DNA of 64,000 bases from G963667675 sp965197565 (GCA_965197565.1 CBDANK010000004.1:1116001-1180000); one strand, 5' to 3'. Counted from the first letter of the stretch, positions 9,257 to 17,401 are shown. Notes: a model not told the origin generated them from the letters alone. Program-made: numbers and translations.

Positions 9257-9954
9257 ACCCCGACAGGACCTCCCCCCGCCTCTCCGCTCAGAACTGGCGG
9301 TGCGCTCTTCCAAGTGTCCAGCATCGCCCGCTTCAGCTCGGCGGCTTGCCGCTTCGGGTCAGGAGCACCCAGTATGCTGGTGATAACCGCAACTCCCAAG
9401 GCCCCCGCTCCCATCACTTCTCCCAGGTTGCTCTCCGTTATCCCGCCGATGCCAATTAGAGGGACCGGGGTCATCCGGCACTCCAATCGCCCGGCTATAT
9501 CCTTCAGCAGACGAGTCCCGGCAGGAGCGGCTCCAGGGTGGGAGCGAGTGGCGAACATTGCCCCCACGATGAGAAAGTCGGCTCCTTCTTCTTGGGCCCG
9601 GGCGGCGCCTATCTCCGAATGGACCGACCGTCCCAGAAGACATTGGGGTCCCATTACGCGGCGAGCGGCAGCCAAGGGCAACGCTTCTTCTCCAAGTTGT
9701 ATTCCGTCGGCGCCGGCAGCCAGGGCCACATCCGCCCGCTCGTTAATAATCAGCAGGGCGCGACCGTCGATGGCATCCTTGATACAAGCGGCTAGTTCAA
9801 GCAGTTGCCCTCCCGGCAGGCCCTTTTCTCTCAGTTGGACCATATCCACGCCACCCGCCACAGCGTCGACGATACGTTCGACCAGAGTATGCCGGTCGCC
9901 CACGGTGCGATCGGTCACTAGGCAAAGGCATGGTTGGGGGAGGGATGGCGTCAC
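9253..9954 (-). CDS. thiE: Thiamine-phosphate synthase ThiE
   Basis: ThiE joins hydroxymethylpyrimidine diphosphate and thiazole phosphate to give thiamin monophosphate. The 233-residue protein shows CLVTDRTV at the N-terminus, the pyrophosphate-binding VDMVQLREKGLPGGQLL near 37-53, IINERADVALAAGADGIQLG near 68-87, GRSVHS, and the phosphate-binding LIGIGGIT near 169-176. The C-terminal twenty or so residues (PPVLSGEAGGGPVGV) extend past the usual fold. It lies five bases after thiG, and its stop overlaps the thiS start by four bases, so thiG-thiE-thiS is a compact unit. Confidence 0.95.
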   Translation of the reverse strand: MTPSLPQPCLCLVTDRTVGDRHTLVERIVDAVAGGVDMVQLREKGLPGGQLLELAACIKDAIDGRALLIINERADVALAAGADGIQLGEEALPLAAARRVMGPQCLLGRSVHSEIGAARAQEEGADFLIVGAMFATRSHPGAAPAGTRLLKDIAGRLECRMTPVPLIGIGGITESNLGEVMGAGALGVAVITSILGAPDPKRQAAELKRAMLDTWKSAPPVLSGEAGGGPVGV

Positions 9955-9959
9955 GGTAT

Positions 9960-10751
9960 CTAGCTTCGAGCGGGGACCGGTTGGGGCACGTCTGTGGTGG
10001 GGCTGCTGGCCGCAGCGTAGGGCCGAACGGAGATTCTACCCGCCAAGTAAGCCTTGCGGCCGGCCTCAACACCGTGCCTAAAGGCTTCAGCCATCAACGC
10101 CGGGCTTTCCGCTTGTGCGATAGCGGTGTTGACCAGTACTGCGTCCGCACCCAACTCAAAGGCCTGAGAAGCGTCGGAGGGCACAGCCAGTCCGGCATCC
10201 ACCACTACCGGCACGGTGGCCTGCTCGATGATGATTTTCAACTCCTCGACGGTATGAATCCCTTGGCCGGAACCGATGGCGGAGCCCAAGGGCATAACGG
10301 TGGCGCAGCCCGCTTCTTGCAGCCCCTTGGCCAAGACGGGGTCGGCATGGATGTAGGGTAGGACCACGAAGCCTTCTTTGACCAGGGTGCGGGCGGCTTC
10401 CAGGGTAGCCGACGGGTCGGGGAACAAGTATTTGGGGTCTGGGATGACCTCCAGTTTAACGAAATCGGTCCTACCCACCTCCCGGCCAAGCCGAGCGATG
10501 AACAGCGCTTCCTCGACAGTGGCGCAACCGGCGGTGTTGGGTAGGATCTGGTAACGGTCCCAGTCGATGTAGTCCAACAAAGTACTTTTGGCCGGGTCGT
10601 CCAAGTCCAACCGGCGTATGGCCACGGTAATCATTTCTGTGCCGGAAGCTTCAACTGCCTGGACCATCTCCTCCATGGTACGGTACCGGCCGGTCCCCAA
10701 AATAAGACGGGACTTAAAGCTTTTCCCACCGATTACCAACTCGTCCGACAT
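9960..10751 (-). CDS. thiG: Thiazole synthase ThiG
   Basis: This 263-residue TIM-barrel enzyme makes the thiamin thiazole phosphate from deoxyxylulose 5-phosphate, dehydroglycine and ThiS thiocarboxylate. The Schiff-base Lys is at about residue 99, within TDFVKLEVIPDPKYLFPD. Other blocks are LILGTGRY, ILPNTAGC, VLPYIHADPVLAKGL, PLGSAIGSGQG and VVVDAGLAVPSDA. The ATG at 10749-10751 is preceded by AAGGAGA at 10763-10769. It is the first gene after the TPP riboswitch and terminator, so thiamin diphosphate should repress it. Confidence 0.97.
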   Translation of the reverse strand: MSDELVIGGKSFKSRLILGTGRYRTMEEMVQAVEASGTEMITVAIRRLDLDDPAKSTLLDYIDWDRYQILPNTAGCATVEEALFIARLGREVGRTDFVKLEVIPDPKYLFPDPSATLEAARTLVKEGFVVLPYIHADPVLAKGLQEAGCATVMPLGSAIGSGQGIHTVEELKIIIEQATVPVVVDAGLAVPSDASQAFELGADAVLVNTAIAQAESPALMAEAFRHGVEAGRKAYLAGRISVRPYAAASSPTTDVPQPVPARS

Positions 10752-10775
10752 CTTTGGCCTTTCTCCTTGGCAACG

Positions 10776-10812
10776 AATAAAAAACCAAACCGCCAGGTAT
10801 TGAGCCTGGCGG
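10776..10812 (-). terminator. Intrinsic terminator of the thi riboswitch
   Basis: On the minus strand an 8-bp stem CCGCCAGG / CCTGGCGG (10790-10797 with 10805-10812) with a seven-base loop is followed by TTTGGTTTTTTA. It lies between the TPP aptamer and the thiG ribosome-binding site. This suits an OFF switch in which ligand binding favours termination. The U tract is interrupted by GG, so some read-through is expected. Confidence 0.75.
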
Positions 10813-10829
10813 TCATCATGTGAGTCAAC

Positions 10830-10927
10830 CTGAGCGTCTCTTCCCTGGGCCAGGAATCTGGGTCAGGTACAGGCGGTCGGCGGCGATCCCCGGACACCCT
10901 CTCAGCCTGGCTTGCCCAAGCTCCCGC
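10830..10927 (-). ncRNA. TPP (THI-box) riboswitch
   Basis: Read on the minus strand, the segment begins CGGGAGC, contains the conserved CTGAGAGG (revcomp of 10900-10907), continues to ACCTGA (10862-10867) and closes with a GGAAG segment (10839-10843). These are the pyrimidine- and pyrophosphate-sensor landmarks of the THI element. It lies directly upstream of a terminator and of thiG, the usual target. Bound TPP should lower expression of thiG-thiE-thiS and whatever is co-transcribed with them. Confidence 0.9.
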
Positions 10928-10957
10928 CAAACGAATCTAGGTGTTAATCTTTACGCA

Positions 10958-10986
10958 AGCGTAGCATGAGGCTAATGCGATGTCAA
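10958..10986 (-). promoter_or_regulatory. Predicted promoter for the thi operon
   Basis: On the minus strand there is a perfect -35 TTGACA (10981-10986), a 17-base spacer, and a weak -10 TACGCT (10958-10963). Transcription would start near 10951, about 25 bases before the riboswitch aptamer. This geometry supports the call even though the -10 is poor. Confidence 0.55.
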
Positions 10987-11059
10987 CGAGGCTATCTTGC
11001 GTCCAGCACTCCCAGGGAAGCCCAGTAGGCTCTTTTAATTGTCACCCCCGGCGGGGCGG

Positions 11060-11089
11060 TGGACATTATGTCTAATTGCTTCCTATAGT
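11060..11089 (+). promoter_or_regulatory. Predicted promoter for the Rieske oxygenase
   Basis: TGGACA (11060-11065), an 18-base spacer, and TATAGT (11084-11089) form a near-consensus sigma-70-like promoter about 110 bases upstream of the oxygenase start. The region between carries no other gene. Sequence around 11030-11048 (TTTTAATTGTCACCCCC) resembles the repeat fragment at 2067-2085. Confidence 0.5.
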
Positions 11090-11198
11090 TAGGGCAAAGC
11101 CCGGATTATTTGATGAAACCGGGATGACCTGTATCGCATCGGGCGGCAGAACCTACGGACCAGCAAGCCGATAGGCCGATAGAAGGAGAACGAAAGGT

Positions 11199-12356
11199 AT
11201 GGATGAAGAAAAAATTGACACAAGGGTCCAGGGTTTGGAGCAAACCAGATTGCCTCTTTCACAGGCTTCGAACCTTCCATCCCACTGCTATACCTCAAGG
11301 GACTTTTACCAGCTTGAGGTGCAGGAAATCTTCCTCAAGGAATGGTTGTGTGTGGGGAGACAGGAGCAAATAAAAAGGCCGGGAGATTATTTCACCATAG
11401 AGATTCTTAATGAGCCTATCGTCGTGGTGCGGGATGCGGTCGGCGACTTGCACGCTCTTTCGGCTGTATGTCGTCACCGGGCGGCAGAGCTGGTTTCGGG
11501 AGAAGGAAACGTCCAAGCATTCCAGTGTCCCTACCACGGCTGGACATACTCTCTGAAAGGAGAGCTTCTTGAAGCCCCTGAAATGACCAAAATGGACAAT
11601 TTCGACAAGGCTTTACACTGCCTGCCATCCATCAGGCTTGAGGTATGGGAGGGCTTCATTTTTATAAATTTCGACCCTCAGTGCCGGCCTTTAGCCCCGG
11701 CCCTGGAAAGCCTATCGGAGCGTCTCGCCAAATACAAAATCAGTGAGATAGGATTGGCCAAGCGGAGTGACTACGAAGCTGCCTGCAACTGGAAAACCTT
11801 TATGGATGGCCTGGATAACTATCATCAAGTCCACTTGCACAAAGATACCGTCACCGACTCTTTAAGCTCCGAGGATAGTTGGATCGAGACGCCTCACCGG
11901 AAGTATGAAGTGATCATTTACCGCAATCTGGACAAAGTTGCCCGCCGTACCCTCACCGGTGAATCTCCCTTCCCGGTTATTGAAGGACTTTCTCCCAAGG
12001 AGTTGGAGGAATCGCCTTATGTAGTGATCTGGCCCAGCTTTCAAATGCCCCTGTCGGTCGAGGGTGTCTACTACTACTCCATCCTGCCCGAGGGGCCGGA
12101 CCGCTGCAAAGTGATGACTGGCATCTGTTTCCCTGGAGCCACGATGGAAAGGCCTAACTTTGAGGAGGAGGCCAAAGGTCACTACGTCAGGTGGGACATT
12201 GTGAATTACGAGGACATAAGGGCCTGCGAATCGGCCCAGCGAGGGCTCCACTCAATGCTTTTCCGTAGCGGCCGCTATTCTTATCAGGAGGAGATCGTCC
12301 ACCGGTTTCATAATTACGTGATAGATCGCGTGTCGAAATCCAGCAGATCAACTTAA
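11199..12356 (+). CDS. Rieske 2Fe-2S aromatic ring-hydroxylating oxygenase, alpha subunit
   Basis: This is a 385-residue oxygenase component. The Rieske cluster ligands are C91-x-H93 (CRHRAAE) and C110-x2-H113 (CPYHGW). The catalytic mononuclear iron site is in NWKTFMDGLDNYHQVHLH, with D206 as the bridging Asp and H209 and H214 as ligands; an acidic residue in the NYEDIRACESAQRGLHS block would be the third. Such enzymes insert oxygen into aromatic rings or remove N- or O-methyl groups using electrons from a ferredoxin and reductase, neither of which is adjacent. No beta subunit is present, which fits the homotrimeric type. A Shine-Dalgarno AGAAGGAGA precedes the ATG at 11199. The true substrate is unknown. 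Confidence 0.93.
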   Translation: MDEEKIDTRVQGLEQTRLPLSQASNLPSHCYTSRDFYQLEVQEIFLKEWLCVGRQEQIKRPGDYFTIEILNEPIVVVRDAVGDLHALSAVCRHRAAELVSGEGNVQAFQCPYHGWTYSLKGELLEAPEMTKMDNFDKALHCLPSIRLEVWEGFIFINFDPQCRPLAPALESLSERLAKYKISEIGLAKRSDYEAACNWKTFMDGLDNYHQVHLHKDTVTDSLSSEDSWIETPHRKYEVIIYRNLDKVARRTLTGESPFPVIEGLSPKELEESPYVVIWPSFQMPLSVEGVYYYSILPEGPDRCKVMTGICFPGATMERPNFEEEAKGHYVRWDIVNYEDIRACESAQRGLHSMLFRSGRYSYQEEIVHRFHNYVIDRVSKSSRST

Positions 12357-12388
12357 GGACAAGAGGCTTGCCCTACTGCGTCAAATCC

Positions 12389-13066
12389 CTAAAGTTGGTA
12401 CTCCTTCAGGTCGGGAGCCATGGTTAGTTTGGCTCCGGTAAGCCCTTGGACCTCTTCGGGGGTCCAGCCCGGCGCCACCTCTTTCAAGACAAGACCCTTC
12501 TCGGTGGTCTGAATTACCGCCAGGTCGGTCACGATCAAAGAGACGCACTCTTTGGCGGTGATGGGGAAAGTGCATTCCTCGACGATCTTGGGTTGATTCC
12601 GGCGGTCGGTGTGTTCCATAGCAACAATAACCACATTCGCGCCTACTGCCAGATCCATGGCGCCGCCGACATTGCCCACACCACGCTGGGGTAATATCCA
12701 GTTTGCCAGATCGCCCTTGGCCGAGACTTGGTGAGAACCCAATACAGTAACGTCGATATGGCCGCCCCGTATCATGGCGAAGGTATCGGAGGAGTTGGAG
12801 AAAGACATCCCAGGCACCTGTTGCAGAAACTGACCTCCAGCATTTATTAGGTCGATGTCTTCCTCTCCCTCCTCGGCCAGAGGACCGCAATTCAATATCC
12901 CGCTTTCACTGTGATAGAACACCACGTTGCCTTCCGGAACGAAATTGGATACCAGCGTCGGAATACCGATACCCAGGTTAATGTAACCGCTATCGGGTAG
13001 TTCTTTGGCTACCCGCATGGCGATAACTTCTCGGTCGAGACGTTCTTTACTAGTGACAGCGCTCAT
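12389..13066 (-). CDS. CoA-transferase subunit B (3-oxoacid/glutaconate type), module 2
   Basis: This 225-residue protein is a complete beta subunit of a class I CoA-transferase. The catalytic Glu is E54 in the HSESGIL segment, which forms the glutamyl-CoA thioester. The N-terminal INLGIGIPTLVSNFVPEG block and the GNVGGAMDLAVGA glycine loop are intact. It resembles succinyl-CoA:3-oxoacid CoA-transferase subunit B (ScoB/AtoA). It follows its subunit A gene after 115 bases. This module appears active if its subunit A is made correctly; see the frameshift note for 13182-13817. It converges with the Rieske gene, leaving only 32 bases between the stops. Confidence 0.92.
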   Translation of the reverse strand: MSAVTSKERLDREVIAMRVAKELPDSGYINLGIGIPTLVSNFVPEGNVVFYHSESGILNCGPLAEEGEEDIDLINAGGQFLQQVPGMSFSNSSDTFAMIRGGHIDVTVLGSHQVSAKGDLANWILPQRGVGNVGGAMDLAVGANVVIVAMEHTDRRNQPKIVEECTFPITAKECVSLIVTDLAVIQTTEKGLVLKEVAPGWTPEEVQGLTGAKLTMAPDLKEYQL

Positions 13067-13181
13067 TGCTATCTGCTGTCCTCCTCAAATCTGGCTGGCG
13101 GCTCAGGGAGTCAGGAGCCGGGAATCGACTTGTAGTCGTCGGACAAGTGTTGAATTTGAAAGGGTGTTGTTCCTTAGTCCT

Positions 13182-13817
13182 TTACAGGTAGGGCGAAAAA
13201 CTTGCTGGCCGTTGCACAATCCGGTCAACATAGATGCCCGGGGTAACAATCTCCTCGGGGCTCAGGGTCCCGGGCTCCACAATTTCGTCCACCTCAGCCA
13301 CCGTTACTTTGGCCGCTGGAGCCATCACCGCGTTGAAGTTCCGGGATGTGCCTTTATAGACCAAGTTGCCCAGCGTGTCTGCCTTATGGCCCCGTATAAG
13401 ACAAAAATCCGCCTTCAACGCCGTCTCCAGCACGTATTCCTTCCCGTCGATGATACGGGTCTCTTTGCCCTCAGCCAAGAGGGTGCCGGCCCCGGTGGGG
13501 GTATAAAACGCTCCCACCCCGGCGCCGCCGGCCCTCAGCCGCTCCGCCAGCGTGCCTTGGGGCACAACTTCCAACCCAACCTCGCCTTGCTGGTAGGCCA
13601 ACTCGAAGGAGCTGGGACGTGAGGCACTGGGCGAAACCGGGTATGAAGCGATGGCCTTGGCCACTTGATTACGCTCCACCAAGATGCTGTGATCTATGAC
13701 CACCAGTCCCGGCGGAGTCCCAAAGCCAATCACCCGCGCCACTCCGGCTGTGTTGCTGATTAATGTCAGGCCCTTGGCTCCATGATCTCGCAGGGCGGTG
13801 AGCAAGTAATGGGCCAT
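13182..13817 (-). CDS. CoA-transferase subunit A, module 2 (N-terminus displaced by a frameshift)
   Basis: The open frame starts at the ATG at 13815-13817 and gives 211 residues. Homology clearly extends upstream without any start codon: the same frame reads ADIPDDATVNIDGFGGPGG just before the ATG, which is the CoA-binding glycine loop of subunit A. Further upstream the expected N-terminus NKVYSSGLEAV (compare NKVYSS in the subunit A gene at 14645-15403) lies in the other frame, that of the preceding gene, at 13874-13906. One base appears to be missing near 13874. Either the gene is broken, the assembly has an error, or translation depends on frameshifting. Without the N-terminal glycine loop the ATG-initiated form is unlikely to fold normally. 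Confidence 0.82.
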   Translation of the reverse strand: MAHYLLTALRDHGAKGLTLISNTAGVARVIGFGTPPGLVVIDHSILVERNQVAKAIASYPVSPSASRPSSFELAYQQGEVGLEVVPQGTLAERLRAGGAGVGAFYTPTGAGTLLAEGKETRIIDGKEYVLETALKADFCLIRGHKADTLGNLVYKGTSRNFNAVMAPAAKVTVAEVDEIVEPGTLSPEEIVTPGIYVDRIVQRPASFSPYL

Positions 13818-13846
13818 GCCGCCCGGGCCGCCAAACCCGTCAATGT

Positions 13847-14635
13847 TTACCGTCGCATCATCGGGGATGTCTGCACCGCCTCCAAGCCGCTGCTGTACAC
13901 CTTGTTGGGAAACTCTAGAGCAGGCAAGTCAAAGGTCATCTCCTTAACTTCCGGAGAGACTTGCAAGGATGCGCCGGTTATGGTTGCGACGTCATCGACG
14001 CTCCAACCGGAAGCCAGTTCGACCAGCGTCAGACCACTTCCCGCGACGTTAAACACCGCCGCATCGGTAATTATCATATCGACGCAGCCAACTCCGTCCA
14101 AGGGAAGCGGGACCTCGGCAACGATGCGGGAGAGCCCTGCTGCGTCAGTATGGAGCATCATTGCAACGACCCGGCCAGACCCCGAGGCCCAATCGATAGC
14201 GGAAGCCGGTGAAAATAGACCCGGAGTCTCAGCTGTGGTCCAGTGGGTAAAGTCGCCGGACGGCCCAACCCAGGCCGGTTGCAGCACCACTGTGCCGACA
14301 TGGCCGCTTCGTATCGTCGCAGCCACATCCACCAAGCTTAACGCCACTCCACCCGGCGCGAAATCCACTGCCCGGCCAGTGGAATCCACCGGCCCGTCGT
14401 AAGCCTGGGTGGTAGACGGGCTGCGGCTGACGGGATCCGCCGTGGCGCGATAGCCCAATGCCCCACTATCGGCTAGGAACCAGACCCCCCAAGCAGCCGG
14501 GACTTCCTCGGCTATCAAAGAGGGCAAGCCTGGCCCCAATCCCACTACCTCTCCGGCGCGAAACTCCTGCGCTACCCTGCGGGCCAACTGCCGCCGGTCG
14601 ATTCTTTCTTTTTGGGGCATGTTCAGATGGCCCAT
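13847..14635 (-). CDS. CoA-transferase subunit B-like, module 1 (catalytic Glu replaced, C-terminus runs into next gene)
   Basis: This 262-residue protein aligns with subunit B of class I CoA-transferases: GLGPGLPSLIAEEVP near 32-46, a diverged middle, then DMIITDAAVF and LVELASGWSVDDV near the end. Where the intact paralogue has S-E-S-G, this one reads A-D-S-G (D56), so the nucleophilic Glu appears to be Asp. A region rich in Ser/Thr/Pro (about 70-90) is also unlike the paralogue. The natural end should fall near the PEVKEMTF segment; instead the frame continues into NKVYSSGLEAV, the start of the following subunit A, then stops at 13847. It starts nine bases after the upstream subunit A gene. 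Confidence 0.8.
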   Translation of the reverse strand: MGHLNMPQKERIDRRQLARRVAQEFRAGEVVGLGPGLPSLIAEEVPAAWGVWFLADSGALGYRATADPVSRSPSTTQAYDGPVDSTGRAVDFAPGGVALSLVDVAATIRSGHVGTVVLQPAWVGPSGDFTHWTTAETPGLFSPASAIDWASGSGRVVAMMLHTDAAGLSRIVAEVPLPLDGVGCVDMIITDAAVFNVAGSGLTLVELASGWSVDDVATITGASLQVSPEVKEMTFDLPALEFPNKVYSSGLEAVQTSPMMRR

Positions 14636-14644
14636 AAGCGACGC

Positions 14645-15403
14645 CTAGACCGTCTGTACGATTCGGTCGACAAAGATGCCCGGTGTGATCACCAGCTCCG
14701 GGTCCAGCCCTCCCAGTTCGAAGACCTCGTCCACCTCGACTATGCTGACCCTAGCGGCCATAGCCATGAACGGGTTCCAGTTCCGCTGGGTAGCCTGGTA
14801 GACTAGGTTGCCCATGGTGTCGGCAGCCTTGGCTCTAAGCAAAGCGAAATCAGCCCGCAACGACGGCTGGAAAACGTGGTCCCGGCCTCCTATGCTCCGC
14901 ACCTCTTTACTATCATCGAACCGGGTGTTGGCAGCCGCGGGAAGGAAAATACCCCCCAATCCGGCGCCGCCGGCCCTTAGCTGCTCGGCCAATACTCCTT
15001 GAGGGATGACCTCAAGCTCCAACTCTCCCGAATTCCATTTCTCTTCCACAATCCCGCCGTTCCCAGGGTAAAAAGGGAGTGGAGAAATCAGCTTGGCCAC
15101 TCGGCCGTCAGCCACCAAGCTCTGGATACCGCCGGCAACCGGACTACTGTCGAGGTGGTCAAGCCACACCCCTTGACAGACCAGGGTAAGCAGGTTCTCT
15201 CCTCTGGAGTGGAGGGCCTTAAGCAAGGCTTCCGGCCAGCCTACGCCGGCAAACCCCGAGACAAGCACCACGGTGTTCGACGAAAGGTCGGATAACGCTG
15301 CGGCGGGGGAAGAGTATACTTTGTTCCGTCTGGAAGGCATCTGGTCCGCTGCTTCTTTCGCAGACTGACTAATTGCCATCCTCCTTAATTCTGCGTCTCT
15401 CAA
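14645..15403 (-). CDS. CoA-transferase subunit A-like, module 1
   Basis: This 252-residue protein is related to subunit A of 3-oxoacid/glutaconate CoA-transferases: NKVYSS near 27-32, a VLVSGFAGVGWPEALL glycine-loop equivalent, VIPQGVLAEQLRAGGAGLGG in the middle, FALLRAKAADTMGNLVY and PELVITPGIFVDRIVQTV at the end. It has about 20 extra N-terminal residues if the first ATG is used; ATGs at codons 9 and 22 are alternatives. It is followed nine bases later by a B-like subunit, giving an A1-B1-A2-B2 order across 12389-15403. With B1 lacking the usual Glu, module 1 may act on a different acyl group or may be catalytically weak. Confidence 0.82.
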   Translation of the reverse strand: MRDAELRRMAISQSAKEAADQMPSRRNKVYSSPAAALSDLSSNTVVLVSGFAGVGWPEALLKALHSRGENLLTLVCQGVWLDHLDSSPVAGGIQSLVADGRVAKLISPLPFYPGNGGIVEEKWNSGELELEVIPQGVLAEQLRAGGAGLGGIFLPAAANTRFDDSKEVRSIGGRDHVFQPSLRADFALLRAKAADTMGNLVYQATQRNWNPFMAMAARVSIVEVDEVFELGGLDPELVITPGIFVDRIVQTV

Positions 15404-15515
15404 GTCCTTGGCAATTCCCAGTGCCCTCGCGGAAAGCTCCAGGCTGTGTTACCGCAACGCCACTTTAGAGCATTCTAGCAGTTTGCTTCCAATATTTGTG
15501 AAATAGCAGTGAACC

Positions 15516-15619
15516 CGTCGTTCCCGCGAAGGCGGGAATCTAAGCCCCTAATTCGTCAATATTATCATGGTAATCGGCCGCATAGCGGCCTCTGGACTCC
15601 GGCGAAAGCCGGAGTGACG
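15516..15619. repeat. Inverted-repeat intergenic element in the 15404-15772 gap
   Basis: The gap between the CoA-transferase cluster and groEL holds no gene. CGTCGTTCCCGCGAAGGCGG at 15516-15535 is mirrored by ACTCCGGCGAAAGCCGGAGTGACG ending at 15619 (inverted match CGTCACTCC), so each end is itself a hairpin. This is the familiar palindromic CGTCATTCC-type intergenic repeat seen in many bacterial genomes. A related element is at 21757-21902. Confidence 0.6.
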
Positions 15620-15716
15620 GATGGGTGTTTCTAATGCGATAGTCCTGGTAAGGTTGAGGTTAGCCGCGCCTGCCGCCGGTCGGTGTCGTCCGCAGCTATT
15701 CTCGCCGTTACGGGGC

Positions 15717-15749
15717 AAAAAAGGAGGGGCACGGCTTGCCGTGCCCCTC
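15717..15749 (-). terminator. Strong intrinsic terminator after groEL
   Basis: On the minus strand, GAGGGGCACGGC and GCCGTGCCCCTC (15738-15749 and 15724-15735) form a perfect 12-bp stem around a two-base centre, followed at once by CTTTTTTG. It lies about 25 bases after the groEL stop. Confidence 0.9.
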
Positions 15750-15772
15750 TACAACCGCTCAATGGTGAATGG

Positions 15773-17401
15773 CTAGAAGTCCATCCCTCCACCGGGAGGC
15801 ATGGCGGGCATGGCCGGCTTTTCTTGTGGGATCTCGGTGATCATGGACTCAGTGGTAAGCACCATGGAAGCAACGCTGGCTGCGTTTTGCAGTGCCGACC
15901 GGGTGACCTTGGTCGGGTCCACAATGCCCCGCTCCAACATCGGGCCATACTCGCCGACATCAGCATCGAAACCGTAGTCGTCGGCCTGCTGTTTGACGGC
16001 GTTGAGAACCACCGAGCCTTCGAAGCCGGAGTTCTCTACGATGAGCCTTAGAGGCTGCTCCAGCGATCGCCGGATGATGTTGGCTCCTACCGCCTCGTCG
16101 GCGACAACATTGTCAAGGCCGTCCAGGGCCCGCTGCGCCCGGACCAAGGCGACGCCGCCGCCCGGCACGATACCCTCTTCCACTGCGGACCGGGTGGCGG
16201 AAAGAGCGTCCTCCACACGGGCCTTCCGTTCCTTAAGCTCCACTTCGGTGGCGGCGCCCACTTTGATCACTGCCACACCGCCGGACAGCTTGGCCATCCG
16301 CTCTTGGAGTTTCTCCCGGTCGAACTCGGAGGTCGTCTCTTCGATTTGGGTCTTGATCTGATTGATGCGAGCCTGAATCGCTTCTTCGGAACCTCGTCCC
16401 TCGACAATGGTGGTTTCATCCTTGGTGGCGGATATCCGCCTAGCCTGACCGAAGTCTTCGATGGTAGCCGAGTCCAACTTCTTACCCATGTCTTCGCTGA
16501 TGACCGTGCCGCCGGTGAGGATGGCGATATCCTCCAGCATGGCTTTGCGCCTGTCACCGAAGCCCGGGGCCTTGACCGCCAAGGCGTTCAGAGTGCCCCT
16601 GAGCTTGTTGACCACCAAGGTAGCCAATGCTTCGCCGTCCACATCTTCGGCGATTATCACCACGTTTTTCTTGCCGATCTGCAACAGCTTTTCCAGCCCG
16701 GGCAACATATCAGCGACTGCGGATATTTTCTTGTCGGTGATGATTACCGTGGTATCCTCCATCGCCGACTCCATGCGATCGGAGTTGGTGATGAAGTAAG
16801 GGGAGATGTAGCCGCGGTCGATTTGCATTCCCTCGACGTACTCGATTTCGTCGGACATTCCCTTAGACTCTTCGACAGTGATTACGCCGTCCTTGCCCAC
16901 TTTTTCCATGGCGTCGGCGATGGTCTCGCCGATAGGCTCCTCGTGGGCCGAGAGGCTGGCCACTTGGGCTATACGCTCCCGAGTCTCTACGGATTGGGCC
17001 ATCTTCTCCAATTCGCCCACCACTGCGACCACGGCTTTTTCGATGCCCCGCTTGATGGCCATGGGATTGGCGCCGGCAGTAACGTTCTTGAAGCCTTCGT
17101 TGATGATAGACTGGGCCAACACCACCGAGGTGGTGGTGCCGTCGCCGGCTGCATCGTTGGTCTTGGTGGCCGCTTCTTTCAACAACTGCGCGCCCATATT
17201 CTCGAAGTTGTCGGGAAGCTCGATCTCTTTGGCGATGGTCACTCCGTCACTGCAGACTTGCGGGGGGCCGAAAGACTTATCGAGGACCACGTTACGGCCC
17301 TTGGGCCCCAGGGTAACTTTGACGGACTGCGCTAAAGTATCGATACCAGTTCTAAGCGACTTACGCGCATCTTCCGAGTAGGTCAGTTTTTTTGGGGGCA
17401 T
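15773..17401 (-). CDS. groEL: Chaperonin GroEL (60 kDa)
   Basis: This 542-residue chaperonin assembles into the double-ring folding chamber that works with GroES and ATP. Conserved blocks include VTLGPKGRNVVLDKSFG, DGVTIAKEIEL, the ATP-binding GDGTTTSVVLAQ near 86-97, and EGIVPGGGVALVRA near 400. The C-terminus carries the Met/Gly/Pro-rich tail ending GGGMDF, close to the classical GGM repeats. It follows groES by 31 bases and ends in a strong terminator, so the unit is a simple groES-groEL operon. The start is the ATG at 17399-17401, with an AAGGAGGA-type Shine-Dalgarno sequence upstream. Confidence 0.99.
   Translation of the reverse strand: MPPKKLTYSEDARKSLRTGIDTLAQSVKVTLGPKGRNVVLDKSFGPPQVCSDGVTIAKEIELPDNFENMGAQLLKEAATKTNDAAGDGTTTSVVLAQSIINEGFKNVTAGANPMAIKRGIEKAVVAVVGELEKMAQSVETRERIAQVASLSAHEEPIGETIADAMEKVGKDGVITVEESKGMSDEIEYVEGMQIDRGYISPYFITNSDRMESAMEDTTVIITDKKISAVADMLPGLEKLLQIGKKNVVIIAEDVDGEALATLVVNKLRGTLNALAVKAPGFGDRRKAMLEDIAILTGGTVISEDMGKKLDSATIEDFGQARRISATKDETTIVEGRGSEEAIQARINQIKTQIEETTSEFDREKLQERMAKLSGGVAVIKVGAATEVELKERKARVEDALSATRSAVEEGIVPGGGVALVRAQRALDGLDNVVADEAVGANIIRRSLEQPLRLIVENSGFEGSVVLNAVKQQADDYGFDADVGEYGPMLERGIVDPTKVTRSALQNAASVASMVLTTESMITEIPQEKPAMPAMPPGGGMDF

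Noticed and set aside
16304..17335. 343-codon plus-strand frame opposite groEL
   Set aside because: groEL is unambiguous on the minus strand; the long antisense frame is a codon-bias shadow.
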